This document shows, piece by piece, positions 7,014-18,668 of a stretch of DNA of 64,000 nucleotides. Source of the DNA: Senegalimassilia sp003474385 (GTDB taxonomy: Bacteria > Actinomycetota > Coriobacteriia > Coriobacteriales > Eggerthellaceae); the NCBI RefSeq assembly GCF_003474385.1, contig NZ_QUCY01000002.1, positions 124,001 to 188,000 of the forward strand, written 5' to 3'. The notes below the pieces were generated by a model. That model searched no databases and had not been told where the DNA came from. It saw only the letters and a list, made by a program, of their open reading frames with translations. How positions within the stretch are numbered: the stretch's first letter is position 1; each line of letters begins with the position of its first letter. The translations under genes and the position numbers were made by a program.

Positions 7014-8825
7014 CTATTTCTTGTTCGCCTTCTTGCGCTCGATGGTGCTCAGGATGCGCTTGCGCAGGCGGATGGACTCGGGAGTGACCTCCACCAGCTC
7101 GTCATCCTCGATATACTCCAGCGCCTCTTCGAGCGTGAAGGTGATCGGCGGGGTCAGCTGGATGGCCTTGTCCGCAGTGGAGGAACGCTGGTTGCCCAGG
7201 TTCTTCGTCTTGGACACGTTGACCACCATGTCGCCTTCCTTGGCGGACTCGCCGACGATCATGCCCTCGTAGCACTCGTCGCCGGGCTTGACGAACAGAC
7301 GGCCGCGCTGCTGCAGGGTATCGAGCGCATAGGCGACGGCCTTGTCGGTTGCCATAGCGATCATGCAGCCGTTCTTGCGGCCGTCCATCTCGCCGGAATA
7401 CGGGCCGTACTCGCGGAAGTGATGGAACAGCACCGCCTCGCCGTGCGTTGCGTTGAGGATGCGGGTCTTCAGGCCCATGGTGCCGCGGGACGGGATGCTA
7501 AACGTCAGGTGAGTCATGCTCTCGTCGGAGAACATGTCCTCCATGATGCCGCCGGCGGTGCCCATGACCTCGATGGCCTTGCCGGAGTAGTCGTTCGGCA
7601 CGTCGACGGTTGCTTCCTCGATCGGCTCGAGCTTGTTGCCGTGCTCGTCGTTCTTGTACACGACCTGCGGACGGCCGACCTGGAACTCGAAGCCTTCGCG
7701 GCGCATGGTCTCCATGAGAACGGACAGATGCAGCACGCCACGGCCGGCGACGCGCACGCCGGACTTATCCTCGGTCTCATCGATGCGCATGGAGATGTTG
7801 CTCTCCTTCTCGCGCATGAGACGCTCCTTGAGCTGACGGGCGCCGACGATGTCGCCTTCGCGACCGACCAGCGGGCTGGTGGAAGCCTCGAACACGACCG
7901 CCATAGTGGGCTCCTCGACGGCGATGGGCTCCATCTCCACCGGGTTCTCGGGGTCGGTGATAACGTCGCCGATGTCTGCTGCCTCGACGCCGATCACGGC
8001 CACGATGTCGCCGGCATGGGCCTCGGAAACCTCGGTCTTGCCCAGGTTCTCGAAGGTGTAGACCTTGCGGATGGTGGCGTTGTACTGATTACCGTCGGGC
8101 TGCACGACCAGCACCTGCTCCTTTTCATGCAGGGTGCCGCTGTGCAGACGGCCAACGCCGATACGACCCTCGTAGCTGCTGTGGTCGACGGTGCAGACCT
8201 GCAGGGCCACCGGACCCTCGGCGTCCACATCGGGGCACGGGATCTCGTTGATGATGGTGTCAAGCAGCGGGATCATATCCATGTTGCCGTCATCGGGCTC
8301 CAGACGGGCATAGCCGTTGACTGCGGAAGCGTACACCACGGGGAAATCAAGCTGCTCGTCGGAAGCGCCCAGCTCGACCATCAGGTCGAACACCTTGTCC
8401 ACAGCGCCCTCGGGATCGGCGTTGGGGCGGTCGATCTTGTTCACGACGACTACGATGCGCAGGCCGCGCTCGAGAGCATGGGAGAGCACGAAGCGCGTCT
8501 GGGGCTTGGGACCCTCGTAAGCATCGACGATGAGCAGGGCGCCGTCGGCCATGTTCAGCACGCGCTCCACCTCGCCGCCGAAGTCGGCATGGCCTGGCGT
8601 GTCGATGACGTTGATCTTGACGCCCTTATAGTGGATGGAGATGTTCTTGGACAGGATGGTGATACCGCGCTCGCGCTCCTGATCGTTGGAGTCCAAGACG
8701 CGCTCCTGCACTTCCTGATTCTCGCGGAACACGTGGGACGACCACAGCAGACGGTCGACCAGCGTAGTCTTACCATGGTCGACGTGCGCGATGATGGCAA
8801 CGTTGCGAAGGCCTTCTTGCTTCAT
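7014..8825 (-). CDS. typA: Translational GTPase TypA/BipA
   Basis: TypA is an EF-G-like GTPase that associates with ribosomes and supports assembly or stress growth. The 603-aa product has all G motifs: AHVDHGKTTLVDRLL (G1), RGITI (G2), DTPGHADFGGEVERVL (G3), VNKIDRP (G4) and SAVNG (G5). The C-terminal TypA-specific part (HGEAVLFHHFREYGPYSGEMDGRKNGCMIAM is spread over residues near 460-490) separates it from LepA and EF-G. Length is normal. The J-domain gene lies 9 bp upstream on the same strand, so the two are probably co-transcribed. Confidence 0.96.
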   Translation of the reverse strand: MKQEGLRNVAIIAHVDHGKTTLVDRLLWSSHVFRENQEVQERVLDSNDQERERGITILSKNISIHYKGVKINVIDTPGHADFGGEVERVLNMADGALLIVDAYEGPKPQTRFVLSHALERGLRIVVVVNKIDRPNADPEGAVDKVFDLMVELGASDEQLDFPVVYASAVNGYARLEPDDGNMDMIPLLDTIINEIPCPDVDAEGPVALQVCTVDHSSYEGRIGVGRLHSGTLHEKEQVLVVQPDGNQYNATIRKVYTFENLGKTEVSEAHAGDIVAVIGVEAADIGDVITDPENPVEMEPIAVEEPTMAVVFEASTSPLVGREGDIVGARQLKERLMREKESNISMRIDETEDKSGVRVAGRGVLHLSVLMETMRREGFEFQVGRPQVVYKNDEHGNKLEPIEEATVDVPNDYSGKAIEVMGTAGGIMEDMFSDESMTHLTFSIPSRGTMGLKTRILNATHGEAVLFHHFREYGPYSGEMDGRKNGCMIAMATDKAVAYALDTLQQRGRLFVKPGDECYEGMIVGESAKEGDMVVNVSKTKNLGNQRSSTADKAIQLTPPITFTLEEALEYIEDDELVEVTPESIRLRKRILSTIERKKANKK

Positions 8826-8834
8826 ACGGGTGTG

Positions 8835-9395
8835 CTACTCCTCTTCAGATTCTTGCGCGATCTTGCGCTCTTCCCTATTCAATTCGTCAATATGCTCGGT
8901 AAGCGTGTTGATGGAACGTTGCGATGATACCACCTGGACAATGCCCCAGATGGCTGCAGTGCCGGCTATGGCGGCAACCACACCGAACAACCCAAAAGGA
9001 CGTCGGCCGCAGAACAGGGCCACCAGCCCGCCGATAGCCGCCATGCCAAGGCCGTTGCGACGCTCGTCATACATCGCATCGCGTTGGCGCACCAGCTGCG
9101 TCCGGGCCGCGGCTATGCCGGCAAGGCGGGCATCGACATCGTCATAGGCCGCGCGCGCCGAACGCGCCGAGGACGAGGCGCCGCCAGCTTTCCTGCGACC
9201 TTTGGACGATGTCAGGAAATCGTAGGCCTCTTGCAGGTTCTTAAACTGCTCGGTTGCCCGGTCTTGCAGCTTTTTATTGGTGGCGAAGCGGTCGGGATGC
9301 AAAATCTGTGCCGTCTCGCGATAAGCGGTCTTGATATCCTCGTCAGTAGCGTCCTCATCCAATCCCAAGGCACGCAATGCTTCCAGACGGTTCAT
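8835..9395 (-). CDS. J-domain membrane protein
   Basis: A 186-aa protein with an N-terminal J domain (residues 3-65) that keeps the HPD motif needed to stimulate Hsp70 ATPase (AQILHPDRFATNKK). A Ser/Ala/Arg-rich linker follows, then two hydrophobic segments near residues 115-152 that probably anchor it in the membrane, and a charged C-terminus (EELNREERKIAQESEEE-like). It lacks the Gly/Phe and zinc regions of DnaJ, so it is a type III co-chaperone. It is 9 bp upstream of typA. Its client or DnaK partner is not indicated. Confidence 0.82.
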   Translation of the reverse strand: MNRLEALRALGLDEDATDEDIKTAYRETAQILHPDRFATNKKLQDRATEQFKNLQEAYDFLTSSKGRRKAGGASSSARSARAAYDDVDARLAGIAAARTQLVRQRDAMYDERRNGLGMAAIGGLVALFCGRRPFGLFGVVAAIAGTAAIWGIVQVVSSQRSINTLTEHIDELNREERKIAQESEEE

Positions 9396-9440
9396 GACAC
9401 CTCGCTTATCAGCTCGACCGTTTCCTACCTCGATACGAAA

Positions 9441-9496
9441 GCAGGCCCGTTTCCGGACCTGCGGGTAAAAAAATGCAGGCCCGTTTCCGGACCTGC
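9441..9496 (-). terminator. Tandem duplicated terminator hairpins after tRNA-Ala
   Basis: The same 22-bp hairpin sequence occurs twice (9441-9462 and 9475-9496). On the minus strand the first copy met by polymerase is followed by seven T residues, a clear intrinsic terminator; the second is followed by TTTCGT. They lie 13 bp past tRNA-Ala. Confidence 0.85.
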
Positions 9497-9509
9497 AAAT
9501 AATCTTAAA

Positions 9510-9585
9510 TGGTGGAGGTTAGGGGGATCGAACCCCTGACCTCAGGCTTGCAAAGCCCGCGCTCTCCCAGCTGAGCTAAACCCCC
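9510..9585 (-). tRNA. tRNA-Ala (anticodon TGC)
   Basis: 76 nt including CCA. Acceptor GGGGGTT pairs with AACCTCC; the anticodon loop CTTTGCAAG gives TGC. The D-arm GCTCAGCTGGGAGAGC and T-loop GGTTCGATCC are canonical. Confidence 0.96.
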
Positions 9586-9603
9586 AACTCGCACTTTACA
9601 ATA

Positions 9604-9647
9604 ATAAACGCTCCACCGGCAAACTCGGCTCACGGTGGAGCGTTTAT
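9604..9647 (-). terminator. 15-bp hairpin between tRNA-Ile and tRNA-Ala
   Basis: A perfect 15-bp inverted repeat (9604-9618 with 9633-9647) with a T-rich minus-strand flank (TTTATTATTG). It may terminate tRNA-Ile transcription or serve as a processing structure between the two tRNAs. Confidence 0.6.
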
Positions 9648-9656
9648 CGCAAATAC

Positions 9657-9733
<77 letters not shown>

Positions 9734-9938
9734 CTTCGAAAAGTGCTCGTCTATTATAACCAGGTCTTCCAAGAATGGTCAAGAAGAATTTTCAACTTTT
9801 TGAAAAATTATTTCCAACCGCTGTTTTACAGAAGAAACCGCAGGTCAGGGCCTTAATCACGCGTATAATCCCATATAAAGAGGGGTCTGAAGGGCTCGAT
9901 ATTATATATGAGTGAATCGCTTATAGTTAGGAGCAGGC

Positions 9939-10448
9939 TTGGTTCCCATCGCCGTGCAAAAGATCATTATCGGAAGCGCACCAGGTCCTTCCATCCTTGT
10001 GCTGCAGCCTATCGAGGAGAGCCCCGTGCGTGGCGTATCGCGCATCGTGCCCATTATGGTGGGCGCCGCCGAAGCGGCTCAGCTGCACTTGGCTATCACG
10101 CATACCAAGGTTGCACGCCCCACGACGCACGACCTGCTGCTCGACTCCCTCACCAACCTTGATGCAAGCGTCGACCACGTCCTTATCGACAAGGTGAAAG
10201 GATCGCTGTTTTTCGCGAAGCTCACGCTGAGCCAACACGGGAGGCTCATCGAGCTGGACGCCCGCCCAAGTGACGCTCTGTCCCTTGCTTTGCGCGAAGA
10301 TGCCCCGCTCTATATCAACGAGGACGTCCTAGAGCGCGCTTCTTACCCCTACATCGTTCGAAAGCCCATCGAGGACGAGTCCTCCGAATTGGAGCTTGAG
10401 GAGTTCCGCTCGTTCCTGGAGGACCTCGACCCAAAGGACTTCTCGTAG
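9939..10448 (+). CDS. Bifunctional nuclease (BFN/DUF151) domain protein
   Basis: A 169-aa protein of the BFN family, known for nuclease activity in some members and found widely in actinobacteria. The family core is visible: VQKIIIGSAPGPSILVLQP, RIVPIMVGAAEAAQL and the conserved LDARPSDALSLALRED. The C-terminus is acidic and disordered. The start is TTG at 9939, chosen because AGGAG lies 5 nt upstream and the residues match the family's N-terminus; GTG at 9954 is the alternative. It is monocistronic, between tRNA-Ile and gyrA, on the strand opposite both. The substrate is not known. Confidence 0.85.
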   Translation: MVPIAVQKIIIGSAPGPSILVLQPIEESPVRGVSRIVPIMVGAAEAAQLHLAITHTKVARPTTHDLLLDSLTNLDASVDHVLIDKVKGSLFFAKLTLSQHGRLIELDARPSDALSLALREDAPLYINEDVLERASYPYIVRKPIEDESSELELEEFRSFLEDLDPKDFS

Positions 10449-10523
10449 CACTGCGGCGACCACCATACCCGCAGACCAACACTCCACGTGATCAGCCTGC
10501 CCAACCGCACCCTCCTATTGAGA

Positions 10524-10539
10524 TGTTTCACGTGAAACA
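10524..10539. other. parS centromere site
   Basis: Perfect 16-bp parS, with the palindrome extending to 24 bp (10520-10543). It lies in the short region between the convergent BFN and gyrA genes. Confidence 0.93.
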
Positions 10540-10576
10540 TCTCACGCTGCCGTACGGCAACATGCCCATGCAACAA

Positions 10577-10604
10577 GAAAGCCGCCCCTTACGGAGCGGC
10601 TTTC
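10577..10604 (-). terminator. Terminator after gyrA
   Basis: A 9-bp stem GAAAGCCGC / GCGGCTTTC, extended by further pairing in the 10-nt interior, lies about 30 bp past the gyrA stop and is followed on the minus strand by TTGTTG. Confidence 0.75.
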
Positions 10605-10632
10605 CCTATTGTTTGCGTATGCCTGAAGCTGG

Positions 10633-13365
<2,733 letters not shown>

Positions 13366-13374
13366 TCAATTCTC

Positions 13375-15342
13375 CTAGATGTCCAAGAATCTAACGTCGC
13401 GGGCGTGCTTCTGGATGAACTCCTTGCGCGGCTCGACCTGATCGCCCATAAGCTCGCTGACCGTGCGCTCGGCCTCGGCGGCATCGTCGATGCTCACCTG
13501 CAGAAGCGTGCGGGTAGCAGGCTCCATGGTGGTTTCCCACAGCTGCTCGGGGTCCATCTCGCCCAGGCCCTTGTAGCGCTGCACGTCGAACTTCTCGGAA
13601 CCGCCCATTTCCTCGAGCTCGCGGCTCAGGCTGTTCTCGTCGTAGATATAGCGCTCGATCTTCGTGGAGCGGGTGTTCTTCTTCTTCACGCCGAAAATGG
13701 GCGGGCATGCGATGTAGACATAGCCGCGGTTGATGAGCTCGGGCATGTAGCGATAGAAGAACGTCAGCAGCAGGATGCGGATGTGCGCGCCGTCGACATC
13801 GGCGTCGGTCATGATGATGATGCGGTGATAACGCGCCTGGTCGGCGTCGAAGTCCTCGCCGATGTTCGTGCCGATGGCCGTGATGAGCGAGCTGATGGTG
13901 TCGCTGGAAAGGGCGCGATGCAGGCCGGCGCGCTCGACGTTCAGGATCTTGCCGCGCAGCGGCAGGATGGCCTGCGTCTTGCGGTCGCGCGCCTGCTTGG
14001 CGCTGCCACCTGCGGAATCGCCCTCTACAATGAAGATTTCGGACTCTTCGGGCTTTTTGGACGAGCAGTCCGCCAGCTTGCCCGGCAGGGAGAACGAGTC
14101 GAGCACGCCCTTGCGGCGCGTCATCTCGCGAGCCTTGCGGGCGGCCTCGCGGGCCTTCAGGGCCTGCGTTGCCTTGCCGATGATGCGCTTGGCCGGCGCG
14201 GGGTTCTCCTCCAGGTACTCGGCCAAACCCTGCGTGACGGCGTTCTGGACGAGTGGGCGGATCTCGGAATTGCCGAGCTTCGTCTTCGTCTGACCCTCGA
14301 ACTGCGGGTCGTGCAGCTTCACGGAGATGACGGCGGCCAAACCCTCGCGAGTGTCGTCGCCGGAGAGGTTGCTGTCCTTCTCCTTCAGGATGCCCTTGCT
14401 GCGCGCGTACTCGTTGATGGTGCGCGTGACGGCCTGCTTGAAGCCGTCGAGGTGCGTGCCGCCCTCGTGCGTGTTGATGTTGTTGGCAAACGCCATGACG
14501 GAGTTCGCAGAGAACGACGTGGACCACTGCATGGCCACCTCGACCGTGCCGTCGGCGCTTTCGGCCTCGAAGTAGATGGGCTTGTTCAGCGTTTCGCGGC
14601 CCTCGTTAAGATAGGTCACGAAGTCGATGATGCCGCCTTCGTACTGGAATACATCGCTATGCGGTTCGGGCGAGGCATCCGACACGATGAGGCTCGGGTT
14701 GGCGCGCTCGTCGGTCAGCGTGATCTTCAGACCCTTGTTCAGGAACGCCATCTCACGGAAGCGCGCCGCAAGCACGCTGTAATCGTAGATGGTGGTCTCA
14801 GTGAAGATCTCGGGGTCGGGCCAGAAGGTGACCGTGGTGCCGGTGTGGTCGGAGGTGCCCACCTCGTGCAGCTTCTCGCAGGTTTTGCCCTGCTCGAAGG
14901 CGATCTGGTATTCCTTGCCGTCGCGGCGCACGTTCACCTGGACGCGCGTGGACAGCGCGTTCACAACCGACACGCCCACGCCGTGCAGGCCGCCGGACAC
15001 CTTGTACCCCTCGCCGCCGAACTTGCCGCCGGCGTGCAGAACGGTCAGGACGACCTCGACCGTGGGGATCTTCTCCTTGGGATGCTCATCGACCGGGATG
15101 CCGCGTCCGTCGTCGGAGACGGTGATGGAGTTGTCGGGGTGAATGGTCACCTCGATATGGCTGCAGTAACCGGCCAAAGCCTCGTCGACCGCGTTGTCCA
15201 CAACCTCGTAAACCAGGTGGTGGAGACCGCGCGGGCCCGTGGAGCCGATATACATGCCAGGACGCTTGCGAACGGGTTCAAGGCCCTCGAGGACCTGAAT
15301 GTCCGAGCCGTCGTAATGATCAGGTTTTGCTGCCACTGACAC
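13375..15342 (-). CDS. gyrB: DNA gyrase subunit B
   Basis: GyrB is the ATPase subunit of gyrase. The 655-aa product has the GHKL ATP site (EVVDNAVDEALAGY, DDGRGIPVD, GGLHGVGVSVVNALS), the transducer, and the TOPRIM metal site (EGDSAGGSAKQARDRKTQA, then DADVDGAHIRILLLT). The C-terminal motif QRYKGLGEMDPEQLWETTM is present. Length and motifs are normal. It heads a gyrB-gyrA operon. The dciA stop lies 134 bp upstream, and recF and dnaN follow further upstream, the classic origin order. Confidence 0.97.
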   Translation of the reverse strand: MSVAAKPDHYDGSDIQVLEGLEPVRKRPGMYIGSTGPRGLHHLVYEVVDNAVDEALAGYCSHIEVTIHPDNSITVSDDGRGIPVDEHPKEKIPTVEVVLTVLHAGGKFGGEGYKVSGGLHGVGVSVVNALSTRVQVNVRRDGKEYQIAFEQGKTCEKLHEVGTSDHTGTTVTFWPDPEIFTETTIYDYSVLAARFREMAFLNKGLKITLTDERANPSLIVSDASPEPHSDVFQYEGGIIDFVTYLNEGRETLNKPIYFEAESADGTVEVAMQWSTSFSANSVMAFANNINTHEGGTHLDGFKQAVTRTINEYARSKGILKEKDSNLSGDDTREGLAAVISVKLHDPQFEGQTKTKLGNSEIRPLVQNAVTQGLAEYLEENPAPAKRIIGKATQALKAREAARKAREMTRRKGVLDSFSLPGKLADCSSKKPEESEIFIVEGDSAGGSAKQARDRKTQAILPLRGKILNVERAGLHRALSSDTISSLITAIGTNIGEDFDADQARYHRIIIMTDADVDGAHIRILLLTFFYRYMPELINRGYVYIACPPIFGVKKKNTRSTKIERYIYDENSLSRELEEMGGSEKFDVQRYKGLGEMDPEQLWETTMEPATRTLLQVSIDDAAEAERTVSELMGDQVEPRKEFIQKHARDVRFLDI

Positions 15343-15475
15343 GCTCCTCTAGTATTGAATGTTTCGATTCCGGATGGTTCTGGAACCTAATAATTCTACC
15401 ACAACGAGTCTTGGCACCGGGGCTCTCCACTCCCTTTACAGGCCTTCAGATGCCTTCTAAGGCATGATTTTCGCT

Positions 15476-16066
15476 CTAAAGACCACTTTTGCCGTTTTTT
15501 GAGCTTCCTGGCTTTTCGCTTGCCTCCAAGGCTTTCAGGATAGATTCCCTGAGGCGCCTGTCCTCAACGCAGGCGGCCTGCTCGCGCAAACGGGCCGCGG
15601 CCTCGGAGCTGATAAGCGGCTCCGGGGTGCGCGAGTCCTGGGCCGCCTGCTGCGCAGCGCGCGCAGCCTCCTCGCGAAACGGGTGGCGGGCCTTCATGTC
15701 GAAGCGGGCGGGCTTGATGGAGAACAGGGCCACATGCTCGCCCTGCTCGTTGAGGCGGATCTTCAGCATCTCCTGGCGGGCATCGATATCCGAGCGGATC
15801 ATGGCATCGTCGCAATACACCACGAGCAGGGTCTTGCCTGCGGGCACGCGCGCTGCCATGGGGTCATTGGCCTGCTCGGGCTTCATGATGTACACGCCGT
15901 TGGTATGGTCGAGCACGAGCGGCGCCGAATCGCGATACACGGCCTCCACCGCGCACTTCCAGCGCACGTGCACCTCCGCAACGCGCTGGGAACGCGCTGC
16001 CTGCACGCCGGAGGCGCCGAGGCTTCGCAGCAATTGCTGCAGCCCGCTGCCGAGATCGGCCATCAT
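15476..16066 (-). CDS. DciA-like (DUF721) protein, probable replicative-helicase loader or operator
   Basis: DUF721 proteins next to recF include DciA, which interacts with DnaB and supports helicase loading in bacteria lacking DnaC/DnaI. The 196-aa product has the DUF721 N-terminal part (GLQQLLRSLGA, VHVRWKCAVEAVY) and the strand region LLVVYCDDAMIRSDIDARQEML, followed by an Ala/Glu/Arg-rich helical tail. It overlaps the recF end by 4 bp (ATGA), so it is translationally coupled. Either of the adjacent ATGs at 16066 and 16063 could start it. Assignment rests on position and domain feel, not on a search. Confidence 0.75.
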   Translation of the reverse strand: MMADLGSGLQQLLRSLGASGVQAARSQRVAEVHVRWKCAVEAVYRDSAPLVLDHTNGVYIMKPEQANDPMAARVPAGKTLLVVYCDDAMIRSDIDARQEMLKIRLNEQGEHVALFSIKPARFDMKARHPFREEAARAAQQAAQDSRTPEPLISSEAAARLREQAACVEDRRLRESILKALEASEKPGSSKNGKSGL

Positions 16067-17187
16067 TCACCGTCCTTCCGCTCAAGGGGCAAGCGCACGA
16101 CGCGGGCCGCTGCGAGCAGATCCTCGTCGAAATACGCCAGGTTCGCCGTGGTTATAAACGTTTGGATATCCCCTGAGACGAACTTCACCAGCGCGCGGCG
16201 GCGCTGCCCATCAAGCTCGCTCATCACGTCATCGAGCAACAGCACCGGCTGCTGGCCCAGAAGGTCGCAGATAAGCGTGACTTCCGCCAGTTTGAACGCC
16301 AGCACCGCCGAGCGCTGCTGGCCCTGGCTTCCATACACGCCCACCGGGCGCCCTTCGACGAAGAACTCGATACGGTCGGCGTGAGGTCCCACCAGCGCGC
16401 GATGGCGGGCACGCTCTTGCGCCATCGACGCCGTAAGAGCCGCGGCGAAACGTTCGCGAGCCTCGTCGCGATCGAGCGTTTCGCCGGCATCGAGCCATTC
16501 ACCCTCGGCAAGCCACGACGGCGCATAGCGGGCAGACAACGTTTCCCGGTTCCCCACGATCTCGGCGTAATAGCTTGCCATGGAAGCCGCCAGCTTGCCG
16601 AACAGGGCCGCCCGATAGCACACCAGCTGAGCACCGCAGGTGACCATCAAGTCGTTCAAGCTTTCCACCAAAAGCGGCGATGCCTCGTCTTTCAGCAGCG
16701 AGTTCTTATGACGCAGCACCTTATCGAAGTCCCGGCGTATCAGGTAATGGTTGCGCGAAAGTTGCGATCCCACGGAGTCGAGCGCGTTGCGGCGGGTAGT
16801 ACCCGAACCCTTCGCCAGATTTAGATCGTCAGGGGTGAACGTGACCGAGGGGATGACTCCCTTCAGGTCCGCTGTACGCTTTTGCTTGCCGTTGAGGGTG
16901 AACCGGCGTTTCCCCGCCTCGATCGTCAGGCCCAGCTCCAGTAACCTGTTCTCGTCGGCGGCGGTTGCATGCAGGCGCGCAAAATCGGCGCCATCGCGCA
17001 CAAGCTGCACTCCGGTGGGATTCCTGAACGACGTTTGCGCCGTAAGCAGCTGAATCCCTTCCACGACGTTGGTTTTGCCGACGGCATTGGGCCCCACTAG
17101 CACAGTCAGGGACCCGATGTCGCTCAAGCGGAAATGCTCATAGCTGCGGAAATCATCGAACGAAACGTCTTTGATGCGAAGGCTCAT
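16063..17187 (-). CDS. recF: DNA replication and repair protein RecF
   Basis: RecF is an SMC-like ATPase that helps load RecA at gaps. The 374-aa product has Walker A (GPNAVGKTNVVEGI), the RecF region TPDDLNLAKGSGTTRRNALD, the signature YGSQGQQRSAVLAFKLAE and Walker B (PVLLLDDVMSELD). It lies 15 bp past dnaN and overlaps dciA by 4 bp, forming a dnaN-recF-dciA unit. Length is standard. Confidence 0.96.
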   Translation of the reverse strand: MSLRIKDVSFDDFRSYEHFRLSDIGSLTVLVGPNAVGKTNVVEGIQLLTAQTSFRNPTGVQLVRDGADFARLHATAADENRLLELGLTIEAGKRRFTLNGKQKRTADLKGVIPSVTFTPDDLNLAKGSGTTRRNALDSVGSQLSRNHYLIRRDFDKVLRHKNSLLKDEASPLLVESLNDLMVTCGAQLVCYRAALFGKLAASMASYYAEIVGNRETLSARYAPSWLAEGEWLDAGETLDRDEARERFAAALTASMAQERARHRALVGPHADRIEFFVEGRPVGVYGSQGQQRSAVLAFKLAEVTLICDLLGQQPVLLLDDVMSELDGQRRRALVKFVSGDIQTFITTANLAYFDEDLLAAARVVRLPLERKDGE

Positions 17188-17202
17188 GCAACGCCTTCGT
17201 TG

Positions 17203-18303
17203 TTAGGAGATGCGCACAGGCATGACCAGGTACAGGAAGTTCTCGCCTTCGCCGGCTTTGAAGATGCCCGGTTTCATGCCCGACTGGACTTCCAGGAACA
17301 CGTCATCGGTGTTCACCGAACCCAAGCCGTCGAGCACGTATGCGTAGTTGAAGGCGATCTCGACGTTGTCACCCTCGCCCTGGCACGCCAGCGTCTCCTG
17401 AGCGCTGCCCACATCCTGGGCGGCGGCGGAAAGCTGCACGGTCTGGCTTTCCACGTCGATGGCGAACTTCACCGGCGAGCTTTGCTGACCCAGAATCGAC
17501 GTACGCTTCACGCCGGAGACAAGGTGGCTCACGTTGAGGCGCACGCGCGTCGCATAGGAGTCGGGCAGCAGCTGACGATAGTTCGGGAAATTGCCCTCGA
17601 TGCGACGGTTGATGAACACGGTGTCGTGATATGTGACCACGATCTGGTTCTCCGCCAAGGCGATGGTCAGCGGGTCGTCCGTACGCGTCAGGGAGGCAAG
17701 CTCCTGCAGGAACGAGCCGGAGATGACGGCCTGGAAGCCCTCTGCCGCGGGCTCGCCAAGCTGAGCCTCGGTGATGGCAAGGCGATAGGAGTCGGTTGCC
17801 ACCATCTTCAGCGTTTCGCCCTCGAACGTGATGAGCACGCCGGTGAGGATGGCGCGGCTCTCATCCTTGGATACCACGCGCGCCACGCGCTTGACCATGG
17901 ATGAGAATTGGGAGAACGGAATGGAGATAGCCTGCTGGGTATCAACATGAGGGAATCCCGGGAAGTCCTCGGCATCCAACGTCTTGATGGAGAACGAAGA
18001 AGCGTCGCACGTGATGACGGCGGAATCCTCGCCCGTTTCAACATGCACGGCAGCATCGGGCAGGTTCTTCACGATGTCGAAGAACAGCTTGCCGGGAAAT
18101 ACCGAGCGGCCCTCCTCTTCCACCAAGGCAGGGATGGTGAATTGAATGGACAGCTCCAAGTCGGTTGCTTGCAGCGTCAGGTTGTCGTTATGGGCATCAA
18201 GATAGATACCCGAAAGAATGGGCAGCGTGGAACGGGTGGCAATGCCCTTGAGCACAACGGCGAGCGCATCCTGCAGTTCCGATTGGTTGATGCTGAATTT
18301 CAC
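17203..18303 (-). CDS. dnaN: DNA polymerase III beta sliding clamp
   Basis: The beta clamp tethers polymerase to DNA. The 366-aa protein starts VKFSINQSELQDALAVV and shows the three clamp folds (TRSTLPILSGIYLDA, then SSFSIKTLDAEDFPGFP and SYRLAITEAQL) and the C-terminal end LVMPVRIS. I chose GTG at 18303, preceded by AGGAG 4 nt away; an ATG 17 codons upstream has no ribosome site and would extend beyond the conserved N-terminus. Between it and dnaA lies the candidate unwinding element (18360-18434) and a parS site. Confidence 0.95.
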   Translation of the reverse strand: MKFSINQSELQDALAVVLKGIATRSTLPILSGIYLDAHNDNLTLQATDLELSIQFTIPALVEEEGRSVFPGKLFFDIVKNLPDAAVHVETGEDSAVITCDASSFSIKTLDAEDFPGFPHVDTQQAISIPFSQFSSMVKRVARVVSKDESRAILTGVLITFEGETLKMVATDSYRLAITEAQLGEPAAEGFQAVISGSFLQELASLTRTDDPLTIALAENQIVVTYHDTVFINRRIEGNFPNYRQLLPDSYATRVRLNVSHLVSGVKRTSILGQQSSPVKFAIDVESQTVQLSAAAQDVGSAQETLACQGEGDNVEIAFNYAYVLDGLGSVNTDDVFLEVQSGMKPGIFKAGEGENFLYLVMPVRIS

Positions 18304-18359
18304 TGGCTCCTCTTTCCTTTTACGTAAGACGTTGGTCCATGATAGATGGTTCATGCAAC

Positions 18360-18434
18360 GTTGTTATTTATCTTCAATGCTTTTCTTTTAATAATAGGTT
18401 TTTGAATAGTAGTAATAATAAGCGCGGTGGAAAT
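18360..18434. other. Candidate oriC unwinding element with DnaA-trio repeats
   Basis: A very AT-rich stretch (18360-18421) ends in five consecutive trinucleotides TAG-TAG-TAA-TAA-TAA (18407-18421), then a GC cluster GCGCGG (18422-18427) and a DnaA-box-like GGTGGAAAT (18426-18434, 7 of 9 to TGTGGAAAA). This order (trios, GC block, box) matches the basal unwinding system described for B. subtilis between dnaA and dnaN. A further box-like TTATCCCCA is at 18579-18587. Function is inferred. Confidence 0.6.
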
Positions 18435-18626
18435 GTTGAGAACTCGCAAAACTCCATGTCATCCTTGAAAAGTAATTCAACTTCGAATGTGGGTTGCCTG
18501 TTCCCTCCATCCACCGCGATTATTGACTACATTATCTTTCCCCTTGAGTTCGATGGTTTTCGCCATGTTTTACGATGTTTATCCCCATGTTTTCCCGAAT
18601 CCTTTAAAGTGCCTGGTCAACCTGGT

Positions 18627-18642
18627 TGTTTCACGTGAAACA
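18627..18642. other. parS centromere site
   Basis: Perfect 16-bp parS, 27 bp past the dnaA stop, in the dnaA-dnaN intergenic region and about 190 bp from the candidate unwinding element. Confidence 0.93.
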
Positions 18643-18668
18643 TTGCGTTTTTTCTCGATGGTGTTGCG

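Noticed and set aside
6954..8927. 657-codon plus-strand open frame opposite typA
   Set aside because: TypA on the minus strand has every family motif; the other frame reflects GC-rich codon use.
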